Source: an uncultured Dorea sp. (GTDB lineage: Bacteria; Bacillota; Clostridia; Lachnospirales; Lachnospiraceae). Taken from it: DNA of 34,553 nt. Both the position numbers and the translations under genes were made by a program. The DNA is taken from contig CANDQP010000025.1 of NCBI GenBank assembly GCA_947388185.1, forward strand, positions 1 through 34,553, in the 5' to 3' direction. The notes below the pieces were generated by a model that made no database searches, was not told where the DNA came from, and worked only from the letters and a program-made list of their open reading frames with translations. This document shows, in pieces, positions 17,927 to 25,140 of this stretch (positions within the stretch are counted from its first letter, which is position 1; every line of letters starts with the position of its first letter).

Positions 17927-19684
17927 CTATGCCTTATAAGGAAAACATATCACAACGCGCGTTCCCTTGCCTTCCTCTGAATATATCTTCAGTCCATACG
18001 CCTCTCCGAACATATATTGAATCCTCTGATGCACTGCATAGACGCCAAGCCCTGTATGAGCATTTTTAACATTTACTTTCTCTTTCTGCGGTCTTAACAG
18101 ATTCTCCAGCGTTCTCTCAGACATTCCAATACCAGTATCTTCTATCTCAATATAGACATTCTCTTTCATCCTGTATGCACGGATCGTAAGTTCCGTCTTT
18201 TCCTTTCTGACTTCAACACTGTGTACGATCGCATTTTCCACCAACGGCTGGATCGTAAGCTTCGGAATCCTCTGCGACCGGATCCGCTCATCAATCTCAA
18301 ACATGGCTTCAAATCTTGCCCGGTATCTGGTCTGCTGTATATAGAGATAGTCCTTTACATAGTCTAACTCTTTATCCAGAGTAAACATTGTCTCCTTATT
18401 ACTGATACTGATTCTCAGCAGATTACTGACCGCGCTGACCATCTCGCAGATATCTTCCTTTTCTTCCTTCCTGGCCATCCAATTGATCGTATCCAGTGCA
18501 TTATACAGAAAATGCGGATTGATCTGTGCCTGCAGCGCCTTGAACTCCATCTCTTTATTCAGCATTTTGCTCTGGGCGATCTCCTCTAATAATTCCCCCA
18601 TCCGGCCAATGGTATGGTTAAACTCCTGATTGATCTCACCGAACTCATCCTTCCTCTCCTCCTCCAGCCTGACAGAAAAATCTCCTTTTGCCACTTCTCT
18701 TAAGGCCTGCACCGTCTTCCTGATCGGTTTCCCCATGAAACGTGACATAAATACCGACAACCCTACGCTTAAGACAAGCCCAACTAACATTGTAACTATC
18801 ATAGCAGTCTGCACCGGCGTGACTGCAGACGCGATCTCTCTTGCCGGAAGTATTCCGATCGCCTTGAATCCGGTATAATCCGATACCTGATATACGATCT
18901 GATATTCCTCTCCGTCTATCCTGTAGCGGAATGAATCGTTCCATTTATTGAACAGCGCATCTGCCTGTTCAGTCAGTTTTGATTCCTCTCCCACTATAAT
19001 CTGATTATCCGCATCTAACAGCAGAATCATTCCCGATGAAGCAAAATCAACATTTTTCTGAATACGCTCCAATGCAGATACACGGATTCCTGTGCGCAGC
19101 ACTCCAAGGGATTCCATCGTCAGATTATCCCTCACCTGCTTCACGATCTGAAGACACCCGCTGTCTAAGATATCATTCACATAGGTAACTGCACCATTAT
19201 TTTCTGCTGCTATCGCCCTTAGCTTGTCTTCATTCTCAATACCCGGCTCCTCCGTCCCGCTTATAGAACAAAAATACTGTTTCCCATTCTCCCCGTATAT
19301 CTCTATATCCTCCATCTGGTAGCTCTTAAACATCTGCACCAGCAATCGCTTCACCATCCTGGTTCCGCTGTAATATCCTTCCTCATCCCATCCCGGCCTG
19401 CCATTGAGCAATTCATCCTGTACCGTCGGATTGAATGCAATGTAATCTAAGCGGTTCACGATCACTTCCATAAACGAATCGTAATTTTCTGACACCTGAT
19501 TGATCGTTTCTTCTGTCTGAGCAATTGTTTTTTGCAAAATAATATCCGATGCGGTCACATATGTTATCCCTCCTGACAATACAGAGATCGTCACCGTAAC
19601 CAGTATGCATACTACAAACATTTTCAGAAAGATCGGCATATCTTTTACCCGTACAAATCTCCCGCCTGACGCAAAAAAGCCCAT
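17927..19684 (-). CDS. Sensor histidine kinase (YesM family)
   Basis: This 585-aa membrane kinase has a first transmembrane helix at residues 19-41, an extracellular sensor region of about 250 residues, a second helix at 291-313, a HAMP linker (314-370), a His_kinase domain with H391 in QINPHFLYNALDTINW, and an HATPase domain with the N box PLVENAIVHSVE and DTGIGMSE. This is the standard YesM layout for sensing extracellular sugars or their binding protein. The start at ATG 19684 follows AGGGTGG. It is co-transcribed with the AraC-type regulator, and its promoter carries the same element as that of the transporter, which suggests the pair also controls itself. Confidence 0.94.
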   Translation of the reverse strand: MGFFASGGRFVRVKDMPIFLKMFVVCILVTVTISVLSGGITYVTASDIILQKTIAQTEETINQVSENYDSFMEVIVNRLDYIAFNPTVQDELLNGRPGWDEEGYYSGTRMVKRLLVQMFKSYQMEDIEIYGENGKQYFCSISGTEEPGIENEDKLRAIAAENNGAVTYVNDILDSGCLQIVKQVRDNLTMESLGVLRTGIRVSALERIQKNVDFASSGMILLLDADNQIIVGEESKLTEQADALFNKWNDSFRYRIDGEEYQIVYQVSDYTGFKAIGILPAREIASAVTPVQTAMIVTMLVGLVLSVGLSVFMSRFMGKPIRKTVQALREVAKGDFSVRLEEERKDEFGEINQEFNHTIGRMGELLEEIAQSKMLNKEMEFKALQAQINPHFLYNALDTINWMARKEEKEDICEMVSAVSNLLRISISNKETMFTLDKELDYVKDYLYIQQTRYRARFEAMFEIDERIRSQRIPKLTIQPLVENAIVHSVEVRKEKTELTIRAYRMKENVYIEIEDTGIGMSERTLENLLRPQKEKVNVKNAHTGLGVYAVHQRIQYMFGEAYGLKIYSEEGKGTRVVICFPYKA

Positions 19685-19707
19685 ATTCGACCACCCTTTT
19701 TAGTTTT

Positions 19708-19753
19708 ACAATAGCACAGCCCCTTCTTCCCGTGCAATCGTAAAATCTGACAC
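19708..19753 (-). promoter_or_regulatory. Kinase-regulator promoter with shared operator element
   Basis: The minus strand reads TTGCAC (19732-19737), an 18-bp spacer and TATTGT (19708-19713) with an upstream TG. Directly abutting the -35 is GTGTCAGATTTTACGA (19738-19753), matching 13 of 16 bases of the element at the same place in the binding-protein promoter. Confidence 0.68.
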
Positions 19754-19824
19754 CATTGCGGCTTAGGACTTTTCGATTTTCCTATTACCCGGCTGGAATG
19801 AATTTTATCAGACAGCAATCTGAA

Positions 19825-19860
19825 GGAGCAAATCTGTATACATAGAAACAGATTTGCTCC
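19825..19860. repeat. 12-bp perfect inverted repeat between divergent genes
   Basis: GGAGCAAATCTG (19825-19836) and CAGATTTGCTCC (19849-19860) surround a 12-nt loop. No T run follows on either strand. It sits between the kinase promoter (minus) and the tyrA promoter (plus), about 40 bp upstream of the latter's -35. It could be a protein-binding site or an RNA hairpin; nothing shows which. Confidence 0.6.
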
Positions 19861-19898
19861 ATCCAATATTCACTTTCTCACTTTAAAGCACCACAAAA

Positions 19899-19928
19899 TT
19901 GACAAACAGCCGCTCTACAGGTTACAAT
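19899..19928 (+). promoter_or_regulatory. sigma-A promoter of tyrA-aroA
   Basis: TTGACA (19899-19904), an 18-bp spacer and TACAAT (19923-19928) precede the ATG at 19972 by about 44 bp. No attenuator or riboswitch fits in the short leader. Confidence 0.75.
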
Positions 19929-19971
19929 ATATATCATCTATTATCGCCATTAAAACTAAAGGAGAACCATC

Positions 19972-21066
19972 ATGAACCATAAAATCGGCTTTATCGGCTT
20001 AGGTCTCATCGGCGGCTCGATCGCCAGGGCAGTCCGGCAGTATTTCCCCGATTACGAGATCATAGCCTTCGATAAGAATAAAGAGACCCTGGCCCTGGCA
20101 ACCCAGGAGTCCGTAATCGACGTTGCAGCAACAACCATAGACGACAATTTCCGCAATTGCCGTTACCTCTTCCTGTGCGCCCCCGTCTCTTACAATACAG
20201 CGTACCTAAGGCAGATCCGAGAATATCTTCACGATGACTGTATCCTGACCGACGTAGGGAGTGTGAAGACCAATATCCACAAGGAAGTAGAAGCCTTAGG
20301 AATCGAACGTTATTTTATCGGCGGGCATCCCATGGCCGGCTCAGAAAAAAGCGGTTACATCAACTCCAAGGCTATGCTGATCGAAAATGCATACTTCGTG
20401 CTGACTCCCACCAATGAAGTTTCCAAGGAAAAGATAGCACGCTATGAAAAATTCGTTCAGGATCTTCACGCTATACCGGTTCTTCTGGATCATCAGGAGC
20501 ATGACTATGTGACCGGAACCATCAGCCATCTTCCGCATATTATCGCGTCAAGCCTGGTAAACTTCGTCCGGGATACGGATACCAGGGATGAACTGATGAA
20601 GAACCTTGCGGCCGGAGGCTTCAAAGACATTACAAGGATCGCCTCCTCCTCACCGACCATGTGGCAGCATATCTGCCTGAAGAATAAGGAGAATATCTCC
20701 CGGATCCTTGACTCCTATATCCAATTTTTAAGCCGCGCCAGGAAGCTGATCGATCAGGAAGACGAACAAGGGATCTACCGCATGTTTGATACCGCAAGAA
20801 ACTACCGAAACGCCATTCCCTCGTCATCTGCCGGTCCGATCAAGAAGGCGTACGAGGTCTATTGCGATATTATAGATGAAGCAGGCGGGATCGCGGCAAT
20901 CGCTACTATCCTCGCTTCCAACAATCTGAATCTTAAGAATATCGGAATTGTAAATAACAGAGAATTTGAAGAAGGGGTTCTGCGAATAGAATTCTACGAC
21001 GAGGCATCTTCTAAGAAGGCCGCAGAGATTCTGCAGAAATTCAGGTATATTGTATATGAGCGTTAA
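19972..21066 (+). CDS. tyrA: Prephenate dehydrogenase with ACT domain
   Basis: This 364-aa enzyme oxidises and decarboxylates prephenate to 4-hydroxyphenylpyruvate on the way to tyrosine. The N-terminal NAD-binding fold begins with IGFIGLGLIGGSIARA; the catalytic region shows GGHPMAGSEKSGY and the helical half contains TGTISHLPHIIASSL. The C-terminal 60 residues (GGIAAIATILASNN onward) form an ACT domain, the usual site for tyrosine feedback control. ATG 19972 follows AAGGAG with 7-nt spacing. The end overlaps aroA, so both aromatic amino acid genes form one operon. Confidence 0.95.
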   Translation: MNHKIGFIGLGLIGGSIARAVRQYFPDYEIIAFDKNKETLALATQESVIDVAATTIDDNFRNCRYLFLCAPVSYNTAYLRQIREYLHDDCILTDVGSVKTNIHKEVEALGIERYFIGGHPMAGSEKSGYINSKAMLIENAYFVLTPTNEVSKEKIARYEKFVQDLHAIPVLLDHQEHDYVTGTISHLPHIIASSLVNFVRDTDTRDELMKNLAAGGFKDITRIASSSPTMWQHICLKNKENISRILDSYIQFLSRARKLIDQEDEQGIYRMFDTARNYRNAIPSSSAGPIKKAYEVYCDIIDEAGGIAAIATILASNNLNLKNIGIVNNREFEEGVLRIEFYDEASSKKAAEILQKFRYIVYER

Positions 21067-22360
21067 AAATATTTATCCAAGAACCGGACTGAAAGGTGAG
21101 ATCACGATTCCGGGAGACAAGTCTATCTCCCACAGAAGCATCATGTTCGGCGCCGTCGCACGCGGAACTACGAAGATCACGAATTTCCTGAAAGGCGCGG
21201 ACTGCCTGTCTACCATCGCCTGTTTTCGAAGTATGGGGATTAGGATCACTGAAGAAACCGGCAGCATCATCGTACACGGTCAGGGACTTCGGGGACTATC
21301 TGCCCCGGCAGGGAACTTAGACGTGGGGAACAGCGGAACGACTACAAGGCTTATGTCGGGCATCCTGTCGGGACAATCCTTTTCCTCTGTGATGTCCGGG
21401 GATGAATCCTTAAACTCCCGTCCTATGGGACGGATCATCAAACCGCTTACCGATATGGGCGCACAGATCGCAAGCGTACACGGCAATAACTGCGCCCCTC
21501 TTAAGATTATGCCTGGTAAGCTTCACGGTATTCACTATCAGTCGCCGGTCGCCTCCGCCCAGGTCAAATCCGCCGTCCTTCTTGCCGGACTCTACGCCGA
21601 TGGCGAGACTTCCGTGACCGAACCGGCTCTCTCCCGCAACCATACGGAACTGATGCTCCGAAGCTTTGGCGCCGATATCTCTTCGAAGCTTCACGAAGAC
21701 GGGAGCGCAACCGCACGCATTCAGCCCTGCCGGGAGCTCTACGGGCAAACGATCCAGGTTCCCGGAGATATCTCATCGGCAGCGTATTTTATAGCCGCCG
21801 GACTTCTCATTCCCGGCTCCGAACTGCTCATCAGGAACGTAGGAACCAACCCAACCCGGGCGGGAATCCTTGAGGTCTGTGAAGCCATGGGAGCCGATAT
21901 TACTTATCTGAACAGTAAAAATACGGATTCCAAGGCCGGGGAACCGACCGCAGATATCCTTGTACGCCATAGCCGGCTTCACGGTACCGTTATCGGCGGC
22001 AGCCTGATCCCGGCGCTGATTGACGAGATCCCGGTCATCGCCGTGATGGCAGCCTGCGCAAATGGTACGACAGTCATCAAAGACGCCGCGGAATTAAAGG
22101 TGAAGGAGACGAACCGGATCGATACTGTCACGGAAAACTTACGGGCAATGGGCGCTAACATTACCCCCACGGATGACGGAATGATCATAGAAGGCGGCGC
22201 AGATCTTCGCGGCGCACGAATCAAGAGCCGTCTGGATCACCGCATTGCCATGGCATTCGCGATCGCCGGCCTGATCGCCGGAGGCGAAACCGTGATCGAA
22301 GACAGTCAGTGCGTAGACGTCTCTTACCCTGAATTCTTCGCGACACTAAACTCAATATAG
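21056..22360 (+). CDS. aroA: EPSP synthase (3-phosphoshikimate 1-carboxyvinyltransferase)
   Basis: AroA joins phosphoenolpyruvate to shikimate 3-phosphate, the sixth shikimate pathway step. The protein has the PGDKSISHRS motif near the N-terminus, LDVGNSGTTTRLMSG in the active site, RPMGRIIKPL, and the late KVKETNRID and LDHRIAMAFAI stretches; its 434 residues match the family. The frame also allows a TTG at 21050, but ATG 21056 is more likely. The start lies inside the last codons of tyrA (11-base overlap) with only a weak ribosome site (CAGG), so translation is probably coupled. It is the last clear core gene before the accessory region. Confidence 0.96.
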   Translation: MSVKNIYPRTGLKGEITIPGDKSISHRSIMFGAVARGTTKITNFLKGADCLSTIACFRSMGIRITEETGSIIVHGQGLRGLSAPAGNLDVGNSGTTTRLMSGILSGQSFSSVMSGDESLNSRPMGRIIKPLTDMGAQIASVHGNNCAPLKIMPGKLHGIHYQSPVASAQVKSAVLLAGLYADGETSVTEPALSRNHTELMLRSFGADISSKLHEDGSATARIQPCRELYGQTIQVPGDISSAAYFIAAGLLIPGSELLIRNVGTNPTRAGILEVCEAMGADITYLNSKNTDSKAGEPTADILVRHSRLHGTVIGGSLIPALIDEIPVIAVMAACANGTTVIKDAAELKVKETNRIDTVTENLRAMGANITPTDDGMIIEGGADLRGARIKSRLDHRIAMAFAIAGLIAGGETVIEDSQCVDVSYPEFFATLNSI

Positions 22361-22365
22361 AGAGC

Positions 22366-22438
22366 GGCGGCACATACCGGAAGGAAAGCGATTATACAAT
22401 TCGTTAATACCCACTGTGGGAGGGACCGGTCTGCCGCC
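22366..22438. other. Branched inverted-repeat structure after aroA
   Basis: GGCGGCA (22366-22372) pairs with TGCCGCC (22432-22438), then ACCGG (22376-22380) with CCGGT (22426-22430), and an inner palindrome CCCAC-T-GTGGG lies at 22410-22420. The result is a closed, branched fold of 73 nt with no T run. It begins six bases after the aroA stop, at the edge between core and accessory DNA. It is not a tRNA: there is no TTCGA loop or anticodon arm. The strand and role are unknown. Confidence 0.5.
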
Positions 22439-22487
22439 ATTGATAATTTCTCCTGACTGACGCTCTAACCTGCAAAATAATTGCTCG

Positions 22488-22685
22488 TTATTTTTCATTC
22501 TCATCATCTTTGTTTTTTTCATTCCTAATCAATCCATGATAAAACAGCATAGCACAAACTGCTGATATTGTACCTGTCGCTGTCTGGTCTAAGTGAATGT
22601 CATGCATATTACAAAACATATTGATTACCATTAAAGCAACCAATACCACCGCTGCTACAGCAGCTCCTTTTAATAAATGCTTCAT
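22488..22685 (-). CDS. Small two-helix membrane protein (65 aa)
   Basis: This 65-aa protein, starting MKHLLKGAAVAAVVLVAL, has two predicted membrane helices (about residues 6-25 and 34-50) and a charged tail (RNEKNKDDENEK). The reading frame stays open upstream to 22832, but the start at 22685 is supported by AGGAAG just before the ATG and by a promoter at 22731-22760 whose start site falls downstream of the earlier ATGs. It is divergent from the GHKL kinase gene. I do not recognise a function; its position suggests it may be controlled by, or act with, the neighbouring two-component system. Confidence 0.62.
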   Translation of the reverse strand: MKHLLKGAAVAAVVLVALMVINMFCNMHDIHLDQTATGTISAVCAMLFYHGLIRNEKNKDDENEK

Positions 22686-22730
22686 ATCTTCCTGTTTCCT
22701 TTCCAAAATAAATTTATGTACTGCAAAATA

Positions 22731-22760
22731 GTATACCAGAGAAAACAGCAATTCTTTCAA
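22731..22760 (-). promoter_or_regulatory. Promoter of the 65-aa membrane protein gene
   Basis: The minus strand reads TTGAAA (22755-22760), an 18-bp spacer and TATACT (22731-22736) with an upstream TGG. This placement decides for the short start at 22685. Confidence 0.62.
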
Positions 22761-22786
22761 AACAGTCATGAAACGCCCTAATTCAT

Positions 22787-22827
22787 GAATAAGTGCGTTT
22801 TTCTTTTTACAGAACACGCACTTATTC
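22787..22827. repeat. 12-bp inverted repeat in the divergent promoter region
   Basis: GAATAAGTGCGT (22787-22798) and ACGCACTTATTC (22816-22827) are perfectly complementary around a 17-nt T/A-rich loop. The repeat ends 20 bp before the -35 of the kinase gene and lies upstream of the small membrane gene's promoter, a suitable place for a shared regulator site. It is also possible as a terminator from a lost gene. Confidence 0.6.
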
Positions 22828-22846
22828 GTCATTTTTGCAGGGGGAG

Positions 22847-22875
22847 TTGATATAAAGAATGGTATAAAGTATAAT
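22847..22875 (+). promoter_or_regulatory. sigma-A promoter of the kinase-regulator pair
   Basis: TTGATA (22847-22852), a 17-bp spacer and TATAAT (22870-22875) lie 36 bp before the ATG at 22912. Confidence 0.8.
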
Positions 22876-22911
22876 TAGGGAAGTAAATATCGAAAGAAGG
22901 AATATATTGAA

Positions 22912-24207
22912 ATGCTGCTATCTTTTTTTCGGCTTTCCCTTGCTATCCGCAATGTATGGCCTCAGCATATGAACTTCAAAGCGTTTAGCGTACTTTATAT
23001 ACTGCTGTTAGTTGCTGGAATGCCTGTAACGCTCCTCGCCTGTGTTCCATACGGTTTGTTCGGTATTCTGGTGGCGGTATGTATTTATGGGTTGCTTGCT
23101 TGCCGTGACACTGCGCCGCAGAATGTTTTTATGGGTGTGATTGGATGTATGCTTGCCGTTGTGACAGAGAATTTGCTGGCAAATTTTCTTTATATGCTGA
23201 TTCCCTCACCTTTATCAAATCAGTGGTATTTTTCTTACGGCATTGATTTGATTTATACTTTGCTGTTTTATTGGATTACGCTGCTTTGCGGCAAGCTGTT
23301 GAAAAAAATATTCCTGTCTGGCAAAGGGATTTTACGTCTTCCGCAGACATGGTATGTGATAGATGCTGCATTACTGCTCCTTATAACCATCTATCTGTTT
23401 GATAATTTGATTCCAGGACAAAACGGCTCTATCGGCAAAATGATATATAATAATGCCTTACATATTTCGGGGTATCTGCTTGTGATGTGTTGTTTACTTC
23501 TGGCTATGCGCCGCTCTTATCTGGAACGGATACAGGCCGAAGCAAAGCAGAAAGCCATGCAGGACTTACAGGACTACACACGGAATTTAGAAGCTATGTA
23601 TAACAGCCTGCGCTCCTTTAAGCATGATTATGTTAATATTCTGCTCTCTCTATCTGGTTATATTGAAGATGGTGATATGGATAGGTTAAAGGATTTTTTT
23701 GAAAGCAAAATCTTCCCAACGAAGAATCTGATTACGGGGGAAGATTATAAGCTGAACCAGCTTAGCAACATCGGTGTGTTGGAAATCAAAAGTCTGCTCT
23801 CAGCAAAAATGATTTACGCCCATGAATCAGGGATTGACATCACCATTGATATTCCCGACAAAGTGGAAAGTTTTCTGATAGACACGGTAGACCTTGCCAG
23901 AATACTGGGAATCTTTTTGGACAATGCGATTGAAACCACATTGGAGACAGAACAGCCGCAAATAGGCTTAAATATCATCCAGAATAAAACTGGCGTATCA
24001 ATCATCATAAGCAACCGTTTTCGGGATAGCGGTCTAATGCTGCATAAATTAAAGCAAAAAGGCTTTAGCACAAAAATCGGGCATCAAGGAATCGGGCTTG
24101 GGAATGCCCAGAAAATCATCAGTTCTTATGACAACGTGCTATTAGAAACAACAATGAAATGCGACTATTTTACACAACATATAGAACTTACTGACAGAAA
24201 GGAATGA
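22912..24207 (+). CDS. GHKL sensor histidine kinase (AgrC-like)
   Basis: This 431-aa protein has an N-terminal half with about six membrane segments (residues 25-200) and no large outside domain, then a coiled stretch (YLERIQAEAKQKAMQDLQ), the phospho-acceptor H238 in SFKHDYVNILLSLSGYIE, and a GHKL ATPase domain with N box FLDNAIETTLE and G box GIGLGNAQKII. This is the AgrC/ComD layout of peptide-sensing kinases. The partner LytTR regulator follows after 6 bp. No agrB-type processing protease is encoded nearby, so the signal is unknown. Its composition is more AT-rich than the core genes to the left. Confidence 0.92.
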   Translation: MLLSFFRLSLAIRNVWPQHMNFKAFSVLYILLLVAGMPVTLLACVPYGLFGILVAVCIYGLLACRDTAPQNVFMGVIGCMLAVVTENLLANFLYMLIPSPLSNQWYFSYGIDLIYTLLFYWITLLCGKLLKKIFLSGKGILRLPQTWYVIDAALLLLITIYLFDNLIPGQNGSIGKMIYNNALHISGYLLVMCCLLLAMRRSYLERIQAEAKQKAMQDLQDYTRNLEAMYNSLRSFKHDYVNILLSLSGYIEDGDMDRLKDFFESKIFPTKNLITGEDYKLNQLSNIGVLEIKSLLSAKMIYAHESGIDITIDIPDKVESFLIDTVDLARILGIFLDNAIETTLETEQPQIGLNIIQNKTGVSIIISNRFRDSGLMLHKLKQKGFSTKIGHQGIGLGNAQKIISSYDNVLLETTMKCDYFTQHIELTDRKE

Positions 24208-24213
24208 CATCAT

Positions 24214-24933
24214 ATGTTAGATATCTTTGTATGCGAAGACAATGCCGCACAGCGGCGGACTGTTGTAAATATCATTCAAAATACTGTTCTGATAGAAGAA
24301 TTAGATATGCAGCTTACTTTAGATACAGGAGACCCTTATATGTTGTTGGAAAAAGTCAAGACCAGCCAGAACACAGGCATTTATTTCCTTGATATTGACT
24401 TGAACAGCAACATGAATGGAATGAAGCTGGCACAGCAAATCAGATTGTATGACCCCCGTGGTTTCATCATATTCATAACAGCACATTCAGAACTGAGCTA
24501 TATGACTTTTCAGTATCGGGTAGAGGCGATGGACTTTGTATTAAAAGACAACCCTGCCGAAGCGAAAGTGAAACTCAGAGAATGTCTATTAAATGCTATG
24601 GAACGACATACGCTCCAAACCAACAAGACACATAAGGTCTATACCCTTGAAGTTGGCGGACGAAAAATCAGCGTGGATTATGAGGATATTTTATTTTTTG
24701 AAACTTCCAGCAATATCCATAAAGTCATTCTCCATGCAAAAGACCGCCAGATTGAATTTCCCAGCACCTTAAAAGAACTAACAGGCGTATTGGACAGCAA
24801 TTTTGTGCGTTGCCATCGGGCATTTTTGGTAAACAAAAATAATATAAAAGAAGTTGACACTAAAAATCGAATCATCCATTTTTCCAATGGAGAAACTTGC
24901 TTAATGTCCACACGCATGATGAAAGCCCTATGA
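24214..24933 (+). CDS. LytTR-type response regulator (AgrA-like)
   Basis: This 239-aa regulator has a receiver domain (acidic CEDN at residues 7-10, phospho-acceptor D60 in YFLDIDL, lysine in FVLKDN) and a C-terminal LytTR DNA-binding domain from about residue 140 (ILFFETSSNIHKVILH, FVRCHRAFLVNKNNI). AgrA and ComE belong to this class and bind paired 9-bp half-sites. It is encoded 6 bp after the kinase gene and should act with it. Its stop codon overlaps the ATG of a 31-codon ORF (ATGA), a coupling pattern that deserves attention. Targets are unknown; the divergent membrane gene at 22488 is a candidate. Confidence 0.93.
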   Translation: MLDIFVCEDNAAQRRTVVNIIQNTVLIEELDMQLTLDTGDPYMLLEKVKTSQNTGIYFLDIDLNSNMNGMKLAQQIRLYDPRGFIIFITAHSELSYMTFQYRVEAMDFVLKDNPAEAKVKLRECLLNAMERHTLQTNKTHKVYTLEVGGRKISVDYEDILFFETSSNIHKVILHAKDRQIEFPSTLKELTGVLDSNFVRCHRAFLVNKNNIKEVDTKNRIIHFSNGETCLMSTRMMKAL

Positions 24934-25025
24934 GCCCTTCAAAGCGTTCCTGTACCTGTCTGTTGATGTCGGCAAGATATATATTAGTCTACCATGGGCT
25001 GTTCTTCTTCGGCGGGTACGGTTAA
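24930..25025 (+). CDS. Possible 31-aa hydrophobic peptide coupled to the regulator
   Basis: An ATG overlapping the regulator stop (ATGA) opens 31 codons that begin MSPSKRSCTC and end YHGLFFFGGYG, with a hydrophobic middle. No separate ribosome site is needed if translation is coupled. The peptide is unlike AgrD precursors I know (no clear C-terminal acidic tail), but a small cysteine-containing hydrophobic peptide next to an AgrC/AgrA-like pair could be a signal or a membrane partner. It could also be a chance frame. Confidence 0.35.
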   Translation: MSPSKRSCTCLLMSARYILVYHGLFFFGGYG

Positions 25026-25074
25026 GCACGGTATTAAGTAATTATATTGGCTGAAATTGTATATGCTTAATGGG

Positions 25075-25110
25075 ATGCCTGCTATCAGCTGTCTAGCTGA
25101 TAACGGGCAT
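25075..25110. terminator. Long hairpin between convergent genes
   Basis: Arms 25075-25090 and 25095-25110 form a nearly complete 16-bp stem (ATGCC and TATCAGCT paired without gaps, a weak middle) with a GTCT loop. It is followed on the plus strand by AATCTTT. It lies between the regulator gene and the convergent AlbA_2 gene and probably ends transcription from one or both sides. Confidence 0.6.
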
Positions 25111-25140
25111 AATCTTTAGACATGGTAATAGAAAACGACG

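Noticed and set aside
22366-22438. tRNA-like 73-nt segment with a 7-bp end stem
   Set aside because: No T-loop TTCGA sequence, no anticodon arm of 5 bp with 7-nt loop and no matching D arm on either strand.
22686-22832. N-terminal extension of the small membrane protein to 114 aa
   Set aside because: The extension reads through the inverted repeat and starts upstream of the predicted transcription start; a ribosome site supports 22685.
22912-25025. Complete agr quorum-sensing locus
   Set aside because: Kinase and regulator are agr-like but there is no agrB protease and no convincing agrD precursor.
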